From the NCBI GenBank assembly GCA_007922225.1, contig ML680053.1, forward strand, positions 14,143,877-14,207,876: DNA of 64,000 bases, written 5' to 3'. The notes beneath the pieces are model-generated. The model was not told the DNA's origin. It worked only from the letters and a program-made list of their open reading frames with translations, and did no database searches. The stretch is from Emydura subglobosa. Lineage: Eukaryota; Chordata; Testudines; Chelidae. This document shows positions 33,960 through 44,116 of the stretch, piece after piece (position 1 is the first letter of the stretch; every line of letters begins with the position of its first letter). The translations under genes were made by a program, and so were the position numbers.

Positions 33960-34935
33960 TGATTGCATGGCTGCTGCCTGGCTGAACCTTGAAGAGCTGG
34001 CCTGCTCGGATCAGGTTTGACAGGTCTTGCTACATAATAAAAAGCCTTCCACCAGGACTACCTACCAGGCCAAGTGGAAATGTTTCACTTGTTGGGTCTC
34101 TGAACAGTCTCCCTCCATCCTGATCTTCTCTGCAGTCCATCTTGGGACTATCTGCTCCACCTAAAACATCAAGGTCTGGCTCTCTCATCTGTTAAGGTTC
34201 ACTTGGTAGCCATCTCAGCCTTCCACCCTCCAGTGAATGGCAGATCAGTGTTCTCCAATGAGATGATGGTTAGGTTTCTCAATGGGCTGGAAAGGCTTTG
34301 CCATCGGTTCGCAAACATATCCTCCCATGGGACTTGAACCTGGTCCTCTCAAGGCTCACGGGACCCCACTTCGAGCCTTTAGCTTCATGCTTCCTGCTGA
34401 TTCTCTCTTGGAAGGTCATCTTCCTGGTGGAGAGATCAAAGCCCTTATGTTGGAACCGCCTCATACGGTATCCTTCAAGGACAAGGTCCAGCTGTGCCTC
34501 CATCTGGCCTTCCTACCAGAGGTGGTGTCGTAATTCTACAACAACCATGATATCTTTCTATCAGTCTTCTTCCCAAAACCCCACAAGACTGCTGAGGAAT
34601 GTCGGCTCTATACATTGGATATTAGGCGGGCCCTCATCTTTTATATTGAAAGAAATAAGCCCTTAGGTAAGTCCATGCAGCTCTTTGTAGCAGTAGCAGA
34701 TAGGATGAGAAGGCTACTTATGTCAGTCCAAATAATCTTGTCCTGGATAATCGTCTCATTCCACGAGAGCCCAAGCTTCATCAGCAGCGTTCCTCACACA
34801 GACACCAATCCAGGACATCTGCAGAGCCACAACATGGTTGTCGGTCATACCTTCGCGTCCCGTTACGTGATCACCCAACAGACCTATGACGATCCCAGTT
34901 TTGGGAGAGCAGTGTTGCAATCAGCGCATCCATGA
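33960..34935 (+). pseudogene. DIRS tyrosine recombinase region, broken
   Basis: The position after RNase H and the surviving pieces mark the recombinase: ALMLEPPHTVSFKDKVQLCL, LDIRRALIFYIERNKPLG, then, split by frameshifts, PIQDICRATTW and HTFASRYVITQ close to the C-terminus, where the catalytic Arg, His and Tyr lie in this family. In intact DIRS elements this enzyme inserts the circular DNA copy. Several stops occur between 33980 and 34280 and the C-terminal catalytic block is split between frames. Confidence 0.7.
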
Positions 34936-34961
34936 ACTCCAAGGGTACTGCTTGTGAGTAT

Positions 34962-34996
34962 GAGTCACCTAGTATGGAATGGACATGAGGAAGAAC
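34962..34996 (+). repeat. DIRS internal complementary region
   Basis: CTAGTATGGAATGGACATGA with GGAAGAAC (34969-34996) is the near reverse complement of the element's left outer end at 29764-29795 and shares CTAGTATGG with the right outer end at 35219-35227. In the accepted model for DIRS replication such a region aligns both cDNA ends for circularisation. The match is imperfect: three substitutions and a 3-base gap. Confidence 0.75.
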
Positions 34997-35079
34997 TTGA
35001 AGAAGAAAAAATGGTTACTAACCTTCCATAACTGTTGTTCTTTGAGATGTGTTGCTCATGTCTGTTCCATGACTCACCC

Positions 35080-35235
35080 TCCTATCCCGCTGTCGGAGTT
35101 ACCAGCAAGAAGGAACTGAGAAGTCGCCAGGCTGGCGGTGCCCCTTATACCGGCGCATATCATACGGTGCTAGAACCAGCCCAACGGATACCACTGTGCC
35201 AGGGGAATTTCTCAGTGACTAGTATGGCAGTTCCA
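35080..35235 (-). repeat. DIRS right inverted terminal repeat
   Basis: TGGCGGTGCCCCTTATACCG (from 35133) with GCGCAT is the inverted partner of the left repeat, two mismatches in 26. Further outward AACGGATACCACTG pairs with CAGTAGTATCTGTT on the left. It ends near CTAGTATGGCAG. It has about 18 bases that the left repeat lacks. Confidence 0.8.
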
Positions 35236-35437
35236 CATAATCTTTATAATGGAGCAGCGGGAAGCGATCTTGCAACCCTGAATCGGACTCTGTATGCCTC
35301 CAAAAGTGCCAGTGCAGTTTATTTTCTATCCCCAAATTCTTGTAGTGATGGAAGCTTGGATAAACTAATGGAGAAATGAAAGCCTGTAGTTCTGGAAAGA
35401 TGTGTAGGATGTGTTCTTTTTGTTCCAAACATATTAC

Positions 35438-35494
35438 GGGGCTGATTCTGCTGGGAGTTTTGCCATTGACTTCAGTGGGAGGAGAATCAGGCCC
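35438..35494. repeat. Short palindromic (fold-back) element
   Basis: GGGGCTGATTCTGCTGGGAG on the left is mirrored by GTGGGAGGAGAATCAGGCCC on the right; the centre has GCCATTGACTTCAGTGGG. Part of the left half appears deleted. Confidence 0.6.
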
Positions 35495-35693
35495 TTTATG
35501 TTTAAACAAAGCATGGATTGTGCCTCAGCTGCGTGCTTTCTTACGGGTACATCTTTGCATGCAATAATGGTAGCCCAGGGGACAGCCACATCAAGCAGTA
35601 AGACTTTCTTGTTTGGTTGGGAAGGATCTTTGTACATACAGCCCTTGTAAACAAGGTGAGGAAAAAAATCTGGCTAAGATATGGTCCATGTGT

Positions 35694-38684
35694 TATCATA
35701 GAATCATAGAATCATAGAGTTGGAAGGGACCTCAGGAGGTCATCTAGTCCAACCCCCTGCTCAAAGCAGGACTAACCTCAGCTATATCATCCCAACCAGG
35801 GCTTTGTCAAGCCTCAGCTTAAAAACCTGTAAGGATGGAGATTCCACCACCTCCCTAGGTAACCCATTCCAATGCTTCACCACCCTCCTAGTAAAAAACT
35901 TTTTCCTAAGGTCCAACCTAGACCTCCCCCCCTGCAACTTGAGACCGTTGCTCCTTGTTCTGTCATCTGCCACCATCGAGAACAGCCTAGCCCCATCCTC
36001 CCTGGAACCCCCTTTCAGGTAGTTAAAAGCTGCTATCAAATCCCCCCTCACTCTTCTCTTTTGCAGACTAAACAAGCCCAGTTCCCTCAGCCTCTCCTCA
36101 TAAGTCCTGTGCTCCAGCCCCCTAATCATTTTGGTTGCCCTCCACTGCACTCTCTCCAAATTGTCCACATCTTTTTTGTAGTGGGGGGCCCAAAACTGGA
36201 CACAGTATTCTAAATGCGGCCTCACCAATGCCGAATAGAGGGGAATAATCACTTCCCGTGACCTGCTGGCAATGCCCCTCCTAATGCAGCCCAATATTCC
36301 ATTAGCCTTCTTGACAACCAGGGCACACTGCTGACTCATATCCAGCTTTTTATCCACCGTTACCCCCAGGTCCTTTTCTGCAGAGCTGCTGCCCAGCTCG
36401 TCGGTCCCCAGTCTATAGCTGTGCATGGGATTCTTCCTTCCTAAGTGGAGGACTCTGCACTTGTCCTTGTTGAACCTCATTAGATTTCTTTTGGCCCAAT
36501 CCTCCAGTTTGTTTAGGTCACTCTGTATCCTATCCCTACCCTCCAGGGTATCTACCACTCCCCCCAGCTTAGTGTCGTCCGCAAACTTGCTGAGGGTGCA
36601 ATCTGCCCCATCCTCCAGATCATTAATAAAGATGTTGAACAAAACCGGCCCCAGGACAGATCCCTGGGGAACTCCACTTGTGACCGGTTGCCAGCTAGAC
36701 ATGGAGCCATTGATCACTACACGTTGAGCCCTATGCTTTAGCCAGTTCTCTATCCATTTTATAGTCCATTCCTCCAACCCATACTTCTTTAACTTGCTGA
36801 TAAGAATACTGTGCGAGACAGTATCAAAAGCTTTGCTAAAGTCAAGGTATATCACATCCACCGCCTTCCCTACATCCACAGAGCCAGTCACCTCATCATA
36901 GAAAGCAATCAGGTTGGTCAGGCATGACTTTCCCTTGGTGAATCCGTGTTGACTGTTCCTGATCACCTTCCTCTCCTCCAAGTGCCTTAAAATGGATTCC
37001 TTAAGGACCTGCTCCATGATTTTTCCAGGGATTGAAGTGAGGCTGACCGGTCTGTAGTTCCCTGGATCCTCTTTCCTCCCTTTTTTGAAGATGGGCACTA
37101 TATTTGCTTTTTTCCAGTCCTCAGGGACCTCCCTCTGTTGCCACGAGCTTTCAAAGATAATAGCCAATGGCTCTCAAATCACCTCAGCCAACTCCCTCAG
37201 CACCCTCGGGTGCATTGCATCCGGCCCCATGGACTTGTGTATGTCCAATCCTTCTAAATAGTCTTGGACCCGTTCCTTCAGCACTGTGGGATGTTTGCCT
37301 CCTTCCCATTCTGTGCCACCCAGTACAGCAGTCTGGGAGCTGATCTTGTCTGTGAAGACAGAGGCAAAAAAGGCATTGAGTACCTCAGCTTTCTCCACAT
37401 CCTCCGTCACTAGGTCGCCCCCCTCATTCTTTAAGGGGCCCACTCTTTCCCGAATCTTCCTCTTGTTGGCAACATGCCCGTAGAAACCCTTCTTGTTCCC
37501 CTTCACATCCCTTGCTAGTTGCAACTCCAATTGCGCTTTGGCCTTCCTGATTTCATTCCTGCACGTTCGAGCAGTGTTTATATAATCCTCCCTAGTCACC
37601 TGACCAAGCTTCCACTTCTTGTAAGCTTCTTTTTTGCGTTTAAGTTCGCCAAGGACATCTTTGTTAAGCCAAGCTGGACGCCTACCATATTTGCTATTCT
37701 TTCCGCACATCGGGATGGTGTGCTCTTGTGCCCTCAATAAGATCTCTTTAAAAAACAGCCAGCTCTCTTGGGTTCCTTTCCCCCTCATATTAGCCTCCCA
37801 GGGAATCCTGCTCATCAGTTCCCTGAGGGAGTCAAAGTCCGCTTTTCTGAAGTCCATGGTCCGTATCCTGCTGCTCTCCTTCCTTCCTTTCGTCAGGATC
37901 CTTAACTCGACCATCTCATGGTCACTGCTGCCTAGGTTGCCACCCACTTCTATTTCCCCTACCAAATCTTCCCTGTTTGTGAGCAGCAGGTCAAGAAAAG
38001 CACGGCCCCTAGTTGGTTGCTCCAGCACTTGCACCAGGAAATTGTTGCAACACTCTCCAAAAACTTCCTGGATTGTTTGTGCTCTGCTGTATTGCTCTCC
38101 CAGCAGATGTCAGGGTGATTGAAGTCTCCCATGAGAATCAGGCCCTGTGAACTGGAAACTTTCCCTAGTTGAGCAAAGAAAGCCTCATCCACCTCATCCT
38201 CCTGGTCTGGTGGTCTGTAACAGACACCCACCAGGACATCACGCTTATTGTTCTTGCTTCTAAGCTTAACCCAGAGACACTCAACTGACTTATCTCCAGT
38301 TTCATACTGGAGCTCAGAGCAGTCATAGTGCTCTCTTACATACAGTGCAACTCCTCCCCCCTTTCGCCCCTGCCTGTCCTTCCTGAACAGTTTATACCCA
38401 TCCATGACAGCGCTCCAATCGTGAGAGTTATTCCACCAAGTCTCAGTTATTCCAATCATGTCGTAGTTTCTTGACTGTGCCAGGACTTCAAGTTCTTCCT
38501 GCTTGTTTCCCAGGCTTCTTGCATTTGTGTACAGGCACTTGAGATAAGTAGCCGAGTGGTCTACTTCCACAGTATGAATCGGGAGGCCTCCCCTGCTGCA
38601 CCCTCCTCCTTCTGCTTTCTTGCAGTGTCCCTCTTCCCCACTAACCTTCGGGCTTAGGTCCCCGTCCCCCGTCGAAACCAGTTT
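35694..38684 (-). mobile_element. CR1 LINE copy B, truncated after ORF1
   Basis: Read on the minus strand it begins AAACTGGTTTCGACGG, exactly where ORF1 of copy A ends. It covers the ORF1-ORF2 spacer, the whole ORF2 and the 3' end with three CATAGAAT-type units (35694-35718). The copy is about 3 kb and less decayed than copy A. The opposite orientation of A and B makes a large inverted repeat about 18 kb apart. No clear target duplication is seen, as is usual for CR1. Confidence 0.97.
35782..38570 (-). pseudogene. CR1 ORF2 (endonuclease-reverse transcriptase), nearly open
   Basis: From the start at 38570 (MEVDHSATYLKCLYTNARSL), the endonuclease motifs [17 protein letters not shown] and SDHEMVE are present. 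The reverse-transcriptase motifs [22 protein letters not shown] and FADDTKLGG follow. Every catalytic residue I can place is retained. Only two defects are visible: a one-base frameshift at about 38045, where copy A reads GTCGATGACAA and this copy reads GTTGCAACAA, and a TGA at 37174-37176. The same TGA occurs in copy A. The ORF1 partner is absent, so the copy could not be autonomous. Confidence 0.96.
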
Positions 38685-38689
38685 ATCTT

Positions 38690-41600
38690 CTGAAGCTGTG
38701 GCTTTGAGTATAAAAGCATGTACAATGACTATTAGAAATCCTTGTTTGTGGTGGTTTGTTAGGCGCTAGGAGTATAGCTAAGAGCATTTGGTGGATCAGA
38801 TTGACTTAAAGTTGGCCTGATCTGCTATCCCAGGACAAGGATATTGTGTGTTCAGCTTTATTATTACTGTTTGGATTTGTACTTACTGAGGAAACTGCCC
38901 TTCTAGCTCCTTCTCTAAATACTGGTTAGTTCAAACCTTCAATCATAGTGATTCTTAGGCATATTACAGAGGCATTTTTCTACTGAAGAATAGTACTGTT
39001 CCCATTTGAAAAAATAAAATCCCCTTTAACATCTTCAGTGTACATCATCAAGGTAAGGCTAAAACAATTTTCTTATTGTTGAAGTTGAGATTTGGAGTTC
39101 TCTGTGGCTGCATTTTGGAGAACAAAGGTATTTATATTTAATGAGAAGAGCTGAAGAATAAAAAATAGTAGCTGTGGAGAATTGCAGATCAAAGGTTTCT
39201 TCATTATAAAACAAATGAAAGGTCTCTATTCTAGAAGAGATGAATAAATTGATAAATTTTTAATAGGAGGAATAGGCAATAAATGGTAATTTAATTCTTT
39301 TGGGGGAGAGGATCGTTTAAGCAGTGTTTAAGAAGTCTGATTTTTTTCTAGTTTTTAAGGATTCAGATATTAAAATCTATAATGATATTTAAAGGAGTGA
39401 ATGGGGAAGTGTGTCAGTTATTTCAGGGTGTGGAATTGTGCCCTCAGCTCACAGTCCAGTGCTTTTGTCTCTGCTAGTGAGACATAGTGGCACACAGCTG
39501 CTCCTTTCCTCTCCCAGTGCTGCTGATCAGATTCTGCCTCCCTCCTCCTCCTCCTCTCAAGGATGCCATCCAGCTCTGCCCTTTCTCCAGCAGCCAGATG
39601 CTACAGCAGAGTGCCCACAAGTGGCCTTTGAGGCACTTTACTGAATTCCAGGGAAATCACCCCACTCCCTCTGTGGAGACAGAGGCTGGCTGCTCAGAGG
39701 CCTGCCTTCTGCTGGCTGGGAATAGGATGAGCTGAACTCCCAGGGAAAGGAGTGCCAATGAGGCCAAACCTTGGAGCCACATAGTGGTGGCTGCTAACAC
39801 TGCTGCAGCCCCTACTTCTGCAAAGCCACTGTGAGTGTGAGGGGGAATAAGGAGTGTGTGAGAGGTGGAGGCCCTGGGCTTCTCCCAGAATGGTCTTGCC
39901 CAGTCCCCAGTCTCACTGCTGTCTTTCAGGAGCAGCTGGCCTAGCTTGTCAGTTCCTTCTTCCAGCCCGCTCGCCCCCCCTTTGCCTCATTAATGCTCCT
40001 GGCCTCTCCCATTGCAAACTGTCACTGCTAGTGCTGGCCCTGCATCACCCCCTCTGTTTGGTGAGGGAAGATGAGAGGCAGGGCATGAGTGAGGGGGGAA
40101 AGGGAACCCCAGGAGAGAGAGTGAGAGATTGAAGGGGGCAAGTCAGAAAAGATGGAGAAAGGGGCCTCTGAAGAGTGTGTGTGTGTGTGTGTGTGTCTGA
40201 ATGGGAGCGCTACTGAAGGAATGGAGGGGAAAGAGAAAAGGGCCTGGATGGCTTGGGGTGGGGGTAGGGAGAGGAGCTAGAGAGTAATTGAAAGGCCAAC
40301 TGCACAATGCCATGAAAGGAAGAAAGGGTGGGAGTTGAAGGCGAAGAGGGATGAATTATTGCACCGCATAGAAATATAAGGCTGAAATAAAACAGACGTA
40401 GATGGGACTGAAGAGAGGAGGAGAACACATACACTGAAATTCACTTAGATCAGCCCCCAAATACAACAGTGATGGGTTGATGGGTGTTTTAGAAATGTGT
40501 GTAACAATGATAGCACTAATAAATGCCTGGGGCTTTGTGCCAGTAACTACTCCATTATCACTGATATTGTCTTGACTCCAGGAGCCTTGCTCTATTACGC
40601 TGGGTTTTTCCCATTTGCATTTGTTCATGACCCACTTTTCACATTTTAAAGCCTATTTTTTTGTCATTGGTGGGACAGTGTCCAATCAACCCATTTCTGC
40701 AAGGAAACCCTGTCACTTTCTGTAAGTCTGTCTTGCACACCACTGTGTCACCATCTGCAGAACTGCCAGTGTCAGAGGTCAGGAGGATGCACAAGCATCC
40801 TTGGAGCAGGAATCTTTCAGATGTTTTCAGGCACTTCATCTTTTCTGCTTGCTTTCAATTTTATTTCTTCAAGCATCACTGTGTCACTCAATAACTGATC
40901 CCTGTTGGGGTTTTTTCTCTCTCAAATTTTAAAGCAATAGAAGTAATAACTATTTTTTTTTAAAAGAGAGAACATTCATCCATGCTTTTTGGTTGGCAGT
41001 AAGCACTGTTAATACCCTGATATTAATTTTATGCCATTTCTCCCCCTGATCAATTTTCACCCCTTGATTTTAGGTTACACCTCTCACAAGCCTTGTGTAC
41101 AGAAAAGCTCCACAATACCACTGCACAGTGGTGTGTTTGTTGGCTTAACGGAGCTAGGTAGCTCAAACATACCTAATGCCCCCAGGTGGCAGCTATTTCA
41201 AAGAGAAAATGTGCTGCTGCTTACATTTGTGATTAAAGCCTGACTTCTCTCTGACCTCACAGCAATGCAGGAAAGGAAAATGTGAGCTGTATTTGCAAGG
41301 CTCATAGCATTTTTTAACCACTCTGCAAGTATTCTGTTAACACAAATTAATAGATTTTTTTAAAATCAGAAACAGAAAAATTGGTGCTGTCCATTCTGAT
41401 TAAAAAAACCTTCCTCAAGGGAAAAAGGATGATTTTGTGACCATTTTAAAATTCTTAATTCAGCTCATTGTGAAGACAGTTGGGAGGAATGATGGGAATG
41501 GTCACTCATGGCATAATTTTTTGCATGCTTTCTGCTTACTTGGAATCAGAAATGTATGTGTATACTTTAAACCTTTGCTGTGCCACTGAATTCCTGATAA

Positions 41601-42155
41601 AATGCCTGAGCTTCACAGCTGGCCATGGTGGCTATAAACTACAGACTAAAAACCAGATGGATGGCTTTCAAACTTTAACCCCAAGTGAACCACGAATGAG
41701 AGTGATCGTATTGGAGATAGTTTAGACTCTTATTTGCCGCTGAAATCAAGGCACTCTGAACTGACAGAGGAGAGATGTAGTTTAAGTTTCAATAATTCAG
41801 TTTCTTAGCTTGTAACAATTTTAGGTGGTAAATGGGTTATTTGATATTACTGTCACTACAGGTACAACTAAAGCTGATTCCACTCTGTAGGAGGTAAACT
41901 TATTTTTTCAGTCTGTTAAGGTCTGGCAAAGCATGTGTTTCAAGTGAATGTAATATCACTCCCCCTTCAATACCTGTGGATTCCCTCAGTGCTGCTGATC
42001 TTGTTGACTTTGGCTGCTAGTTCGAAATCAGAGCTCTAGATCCTGAAACAGGTTAAACAATAATATATAGCAGGCATCCGCTACAAAAACGGTTCACCTT
42101 GGGAAATCCATATAGGCATCAAAGTCACTGCTCACTTAAGTCTTAAGAGTTTATT
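38690..42155. other. Non-coding stretch; one microsatellite
   Basis: No gene recognised. 39500-40130 is GC-richer and 40050-40350 is purine-rich. The GT run at 40175-40196 is listed separately. Short frames here show no family resemblance. Confidence 0.4.
40175..40196. repeat. (GT)11 microsatellite
   Basis: Eleven uninterrupted GT units inside a purine-rich segment. Confidence 0.97.
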
Positions 42156-42215
42156 GGTCTGATTCGGCTTCACACTGATTTACACCATTGTAACTTCGTA
42201 GACCCGAGGAGAGTA
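42156..42215. repeat. Decayed palindromic element
   Basis: TTGGTCTGATTCGGCTTCAC and CTGATTTACACCATTGTAAC resemble one half of the fold-back repeats at 22981-23064 and 35438-35494. The mirror half is largely missing. Confidence 0.35.
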
Positions 42216-43221
42216 GCTGCTCATTTTCAGTGCTGTATGAGATCAAAATAACATCTTATGGTATTTAACCTTTTGCAGTTATATACACAAACTTTTAAAA
42301 GCTGAGTGTGAGCCCGTTTTCAGGAAAATAAACCCCACTGGTCCCCATTTCGGCCCTGCTGTGTTAGCAGGGCAGTACAGGGGAAACTTGTACTGCCACT
42401 CTTCCCTGCTTCTGGCCAGAAGATAATGGGCACTTAAAGGGATGGTCTTGAGTCAAATTTAGCTCAAAATTTAGCTTTTGTAAACCTTGCTCCTAGAAAA
42501 CCTGACATGAGTAGAAATAGTTCTCTTTTATTTTGTTGTTTTAATCCAGGGAAAATGTTGTTTCAGCACATAAACATACCCTTGCAAGGTGGGTGACCTA
42601 AACATTGCAGCGCTATGCTGATGAATGGGAAACTGCGAGTGAAACGGATTCTAAACAAAAACCAAAGGGACTAGCCAGTTTGCATTAACCAAGGTATGAA
42701 AGATATACAAAGTAAACCAGCTGCATAAAGAGTAATAAGGAAATTAGCTATTTATAACTATTTCAGTTGTAATAATGAAGATGTTATATGATGTCGTGGT
42801 AATACAGGCATAGACCTTATTTTATAAAATATGATTTTAACCTGGTCGCTCTTCTGTGCCTATTTATAGCTGCCTACGGGAATGCTGGCTGTTGTCTCAA
42901 GGATTTATTTGGCTGGCGGTCTGGAAATGCTGGTGCTCTGTCAATTAAAACTTTATGGCTGGCCTCCAAATACCTAACCTGTATGATGTTTACAGCCTCC
43001 CTCAGTGCTAGTGGTGCCTTACGTATACCCCCACCTATGCTCTTTTCACACTCACATTTATCTTCCAGCTTCATCTGTTTCTAGCTTTGCTGCTGATTCA
43101 GCTGTTTGAGTTTGACTTGCTTTTAGGCCGAACAATTTCTGGATGTGTTGGGTGCATGTGTTTCTTCTGACCAGCAGGACGAGGACTGCTGCACTCCGAC
43201 TTCTGCTGTTCACCCTGTGAG
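42216..43221. other. Non-coding stretch, nothing identified
   Basis: No recognised gene or element. Confidence 0.45.
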
Positions 43222-43512
43222 ACCTGGGGCACATCTACACAGGCAGGGGCAGCCCGCCGCAGCAAGCTGCCATGCCCCCGGTCGACAGACTTGGGCTTGT
43301 GGAGGTTGCACTACTGCCCTAAATATAGCTGTGTTGATGTCGCGGTTTGGGCTCTGAAGTCTGGGGAGGGCTTCAGAGCCTGCGCTCCAGCCTGAATTGC
43401 AACATCTACACAGGGGTTTTTTTTTAAGTACGGTAGCCCGAGCCCCGTGACCCTTAGCCCGTTGACCCAGGCTCAGAGGCTCTTTGCCACAGGCTGTATA
43501 GCTGTACCTTTA
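43222..43512. mobile_element. Non-autonomous DNA transposon (MITE-like)
   Basis: The left end GGGGCACATCTACACAGGCA has the GTCTACAC-type terminus. The right end GTATAGCTGTACCTTTA is a decayed mirror. The interior is GC-rich with internal inverted pieces such as GGGCTCTGAAGTC and GACTT-type partners, GCCCGAGCCCCGTGACCC, and a second AACATCTACACAGGGG near 43402. No transposase. I recognise the type from turtle DNA but cannot name the family. Confidence 0.55.
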
Positions 43513-44050
43513 AAAAACACACCTGTACCAAGTGAAGAGAATGGCTGGCCAAACTGCTAATGTCACTAGGTTGTGATTCTGCTTTTCCTAAGCACTGGCA
43601 GTTGTGTAATCACTATAATTGTACATTGGGAGCCAGACTGAGTAGTATTTACTGTTAGGAGCAGCCCGACTGCACTCAGCTGGAATTTGGACAGGATTCC
43701 ACCGCTAACATTCCTTTCTTGTAAGAGTGCCACCAGGTTTTCTTTTATGGCCAGAAACAGTTAATTCCTCAAGCCTTGTTCAGAAGACACAACCACTAGG
43801 AGCTCAGTGCCTCCTAGCACTGACGTGAATGGAAGAATGTCCCTCATGTTTTCCAGAGCAGGAAATTGTCTCTCTCTGTGTTTTGAGCAATGCCATTATA
43901 CTGGGGCCCCAATCTTGATTGGACACTAGAAATCTGTGATTGAAAATCTTCCGTGTCTGCACCAGCACCCCAGGTAGGACACTAGGTTTTTCTTGGTCTT
44001 CGATCTAAGTACTGAAGCAGACCTGCACTCCCAAGTGCTGTAGATTTTTT
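43513..44050. other. Non-coding stretch, nothing identified
   Basis: No recognised gene or element. Confidence 0.45.
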
Positions 44051-44051
44051 A

Positions 44052-44116
44052 AAATGATTTGCATGCAGAATTTGCATGAAATTTGGCTTCATGCAAATTT
44101 GGCGTGCAAATCATTT
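44052..44116. repeat. Hairpin with four POU-octamer-like motifs
   Basis: Two 29-nt arms, 44052-44080 and 44088-44116, pair with three or four mismatches around the 7-nt loop ATTTGGC. The arms hold ATTTGCAT at 44057-44064 and 44070-44077, ATGCAAAT at 44091-44098 and the variant GTGCAAAT at 44104-44111. ATGCAAAT is the established octamer bound by POU-domain factors such as Oct-1. The flanks are unremarkable. It could be a tiny fold-back element, a regulatory cluster, or a small-RNA hairpin; the sequence alone does not decide. Confidence 0.8.

Larger units (their letters stand above)
29764..35235 (+). mobile_element. DIRS-type tyrosine-recombinase retrotransposon, near full length
   Basis: DIRS elements replicate through an RNA intermediate and are thought to integrate as a circle with a tyrosine recombinase, leaving no target duplication. 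Order here: left inverted terminal repeat, gag with a Cys/His motif, reverse transcriptase-RNase H, recombinase, internal complementary region, right inverted terminal repeat. The matching termini are GCCGGTATAAGGGG at 29861-29874 and CCCCTTATACCGGC at 35141-35154. The length of about 5.5 kb is normal for the group. All coding frames are broken, so the copy is dead, but its complete architecture is unusual and helps to name it. Confidence 0.88.
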
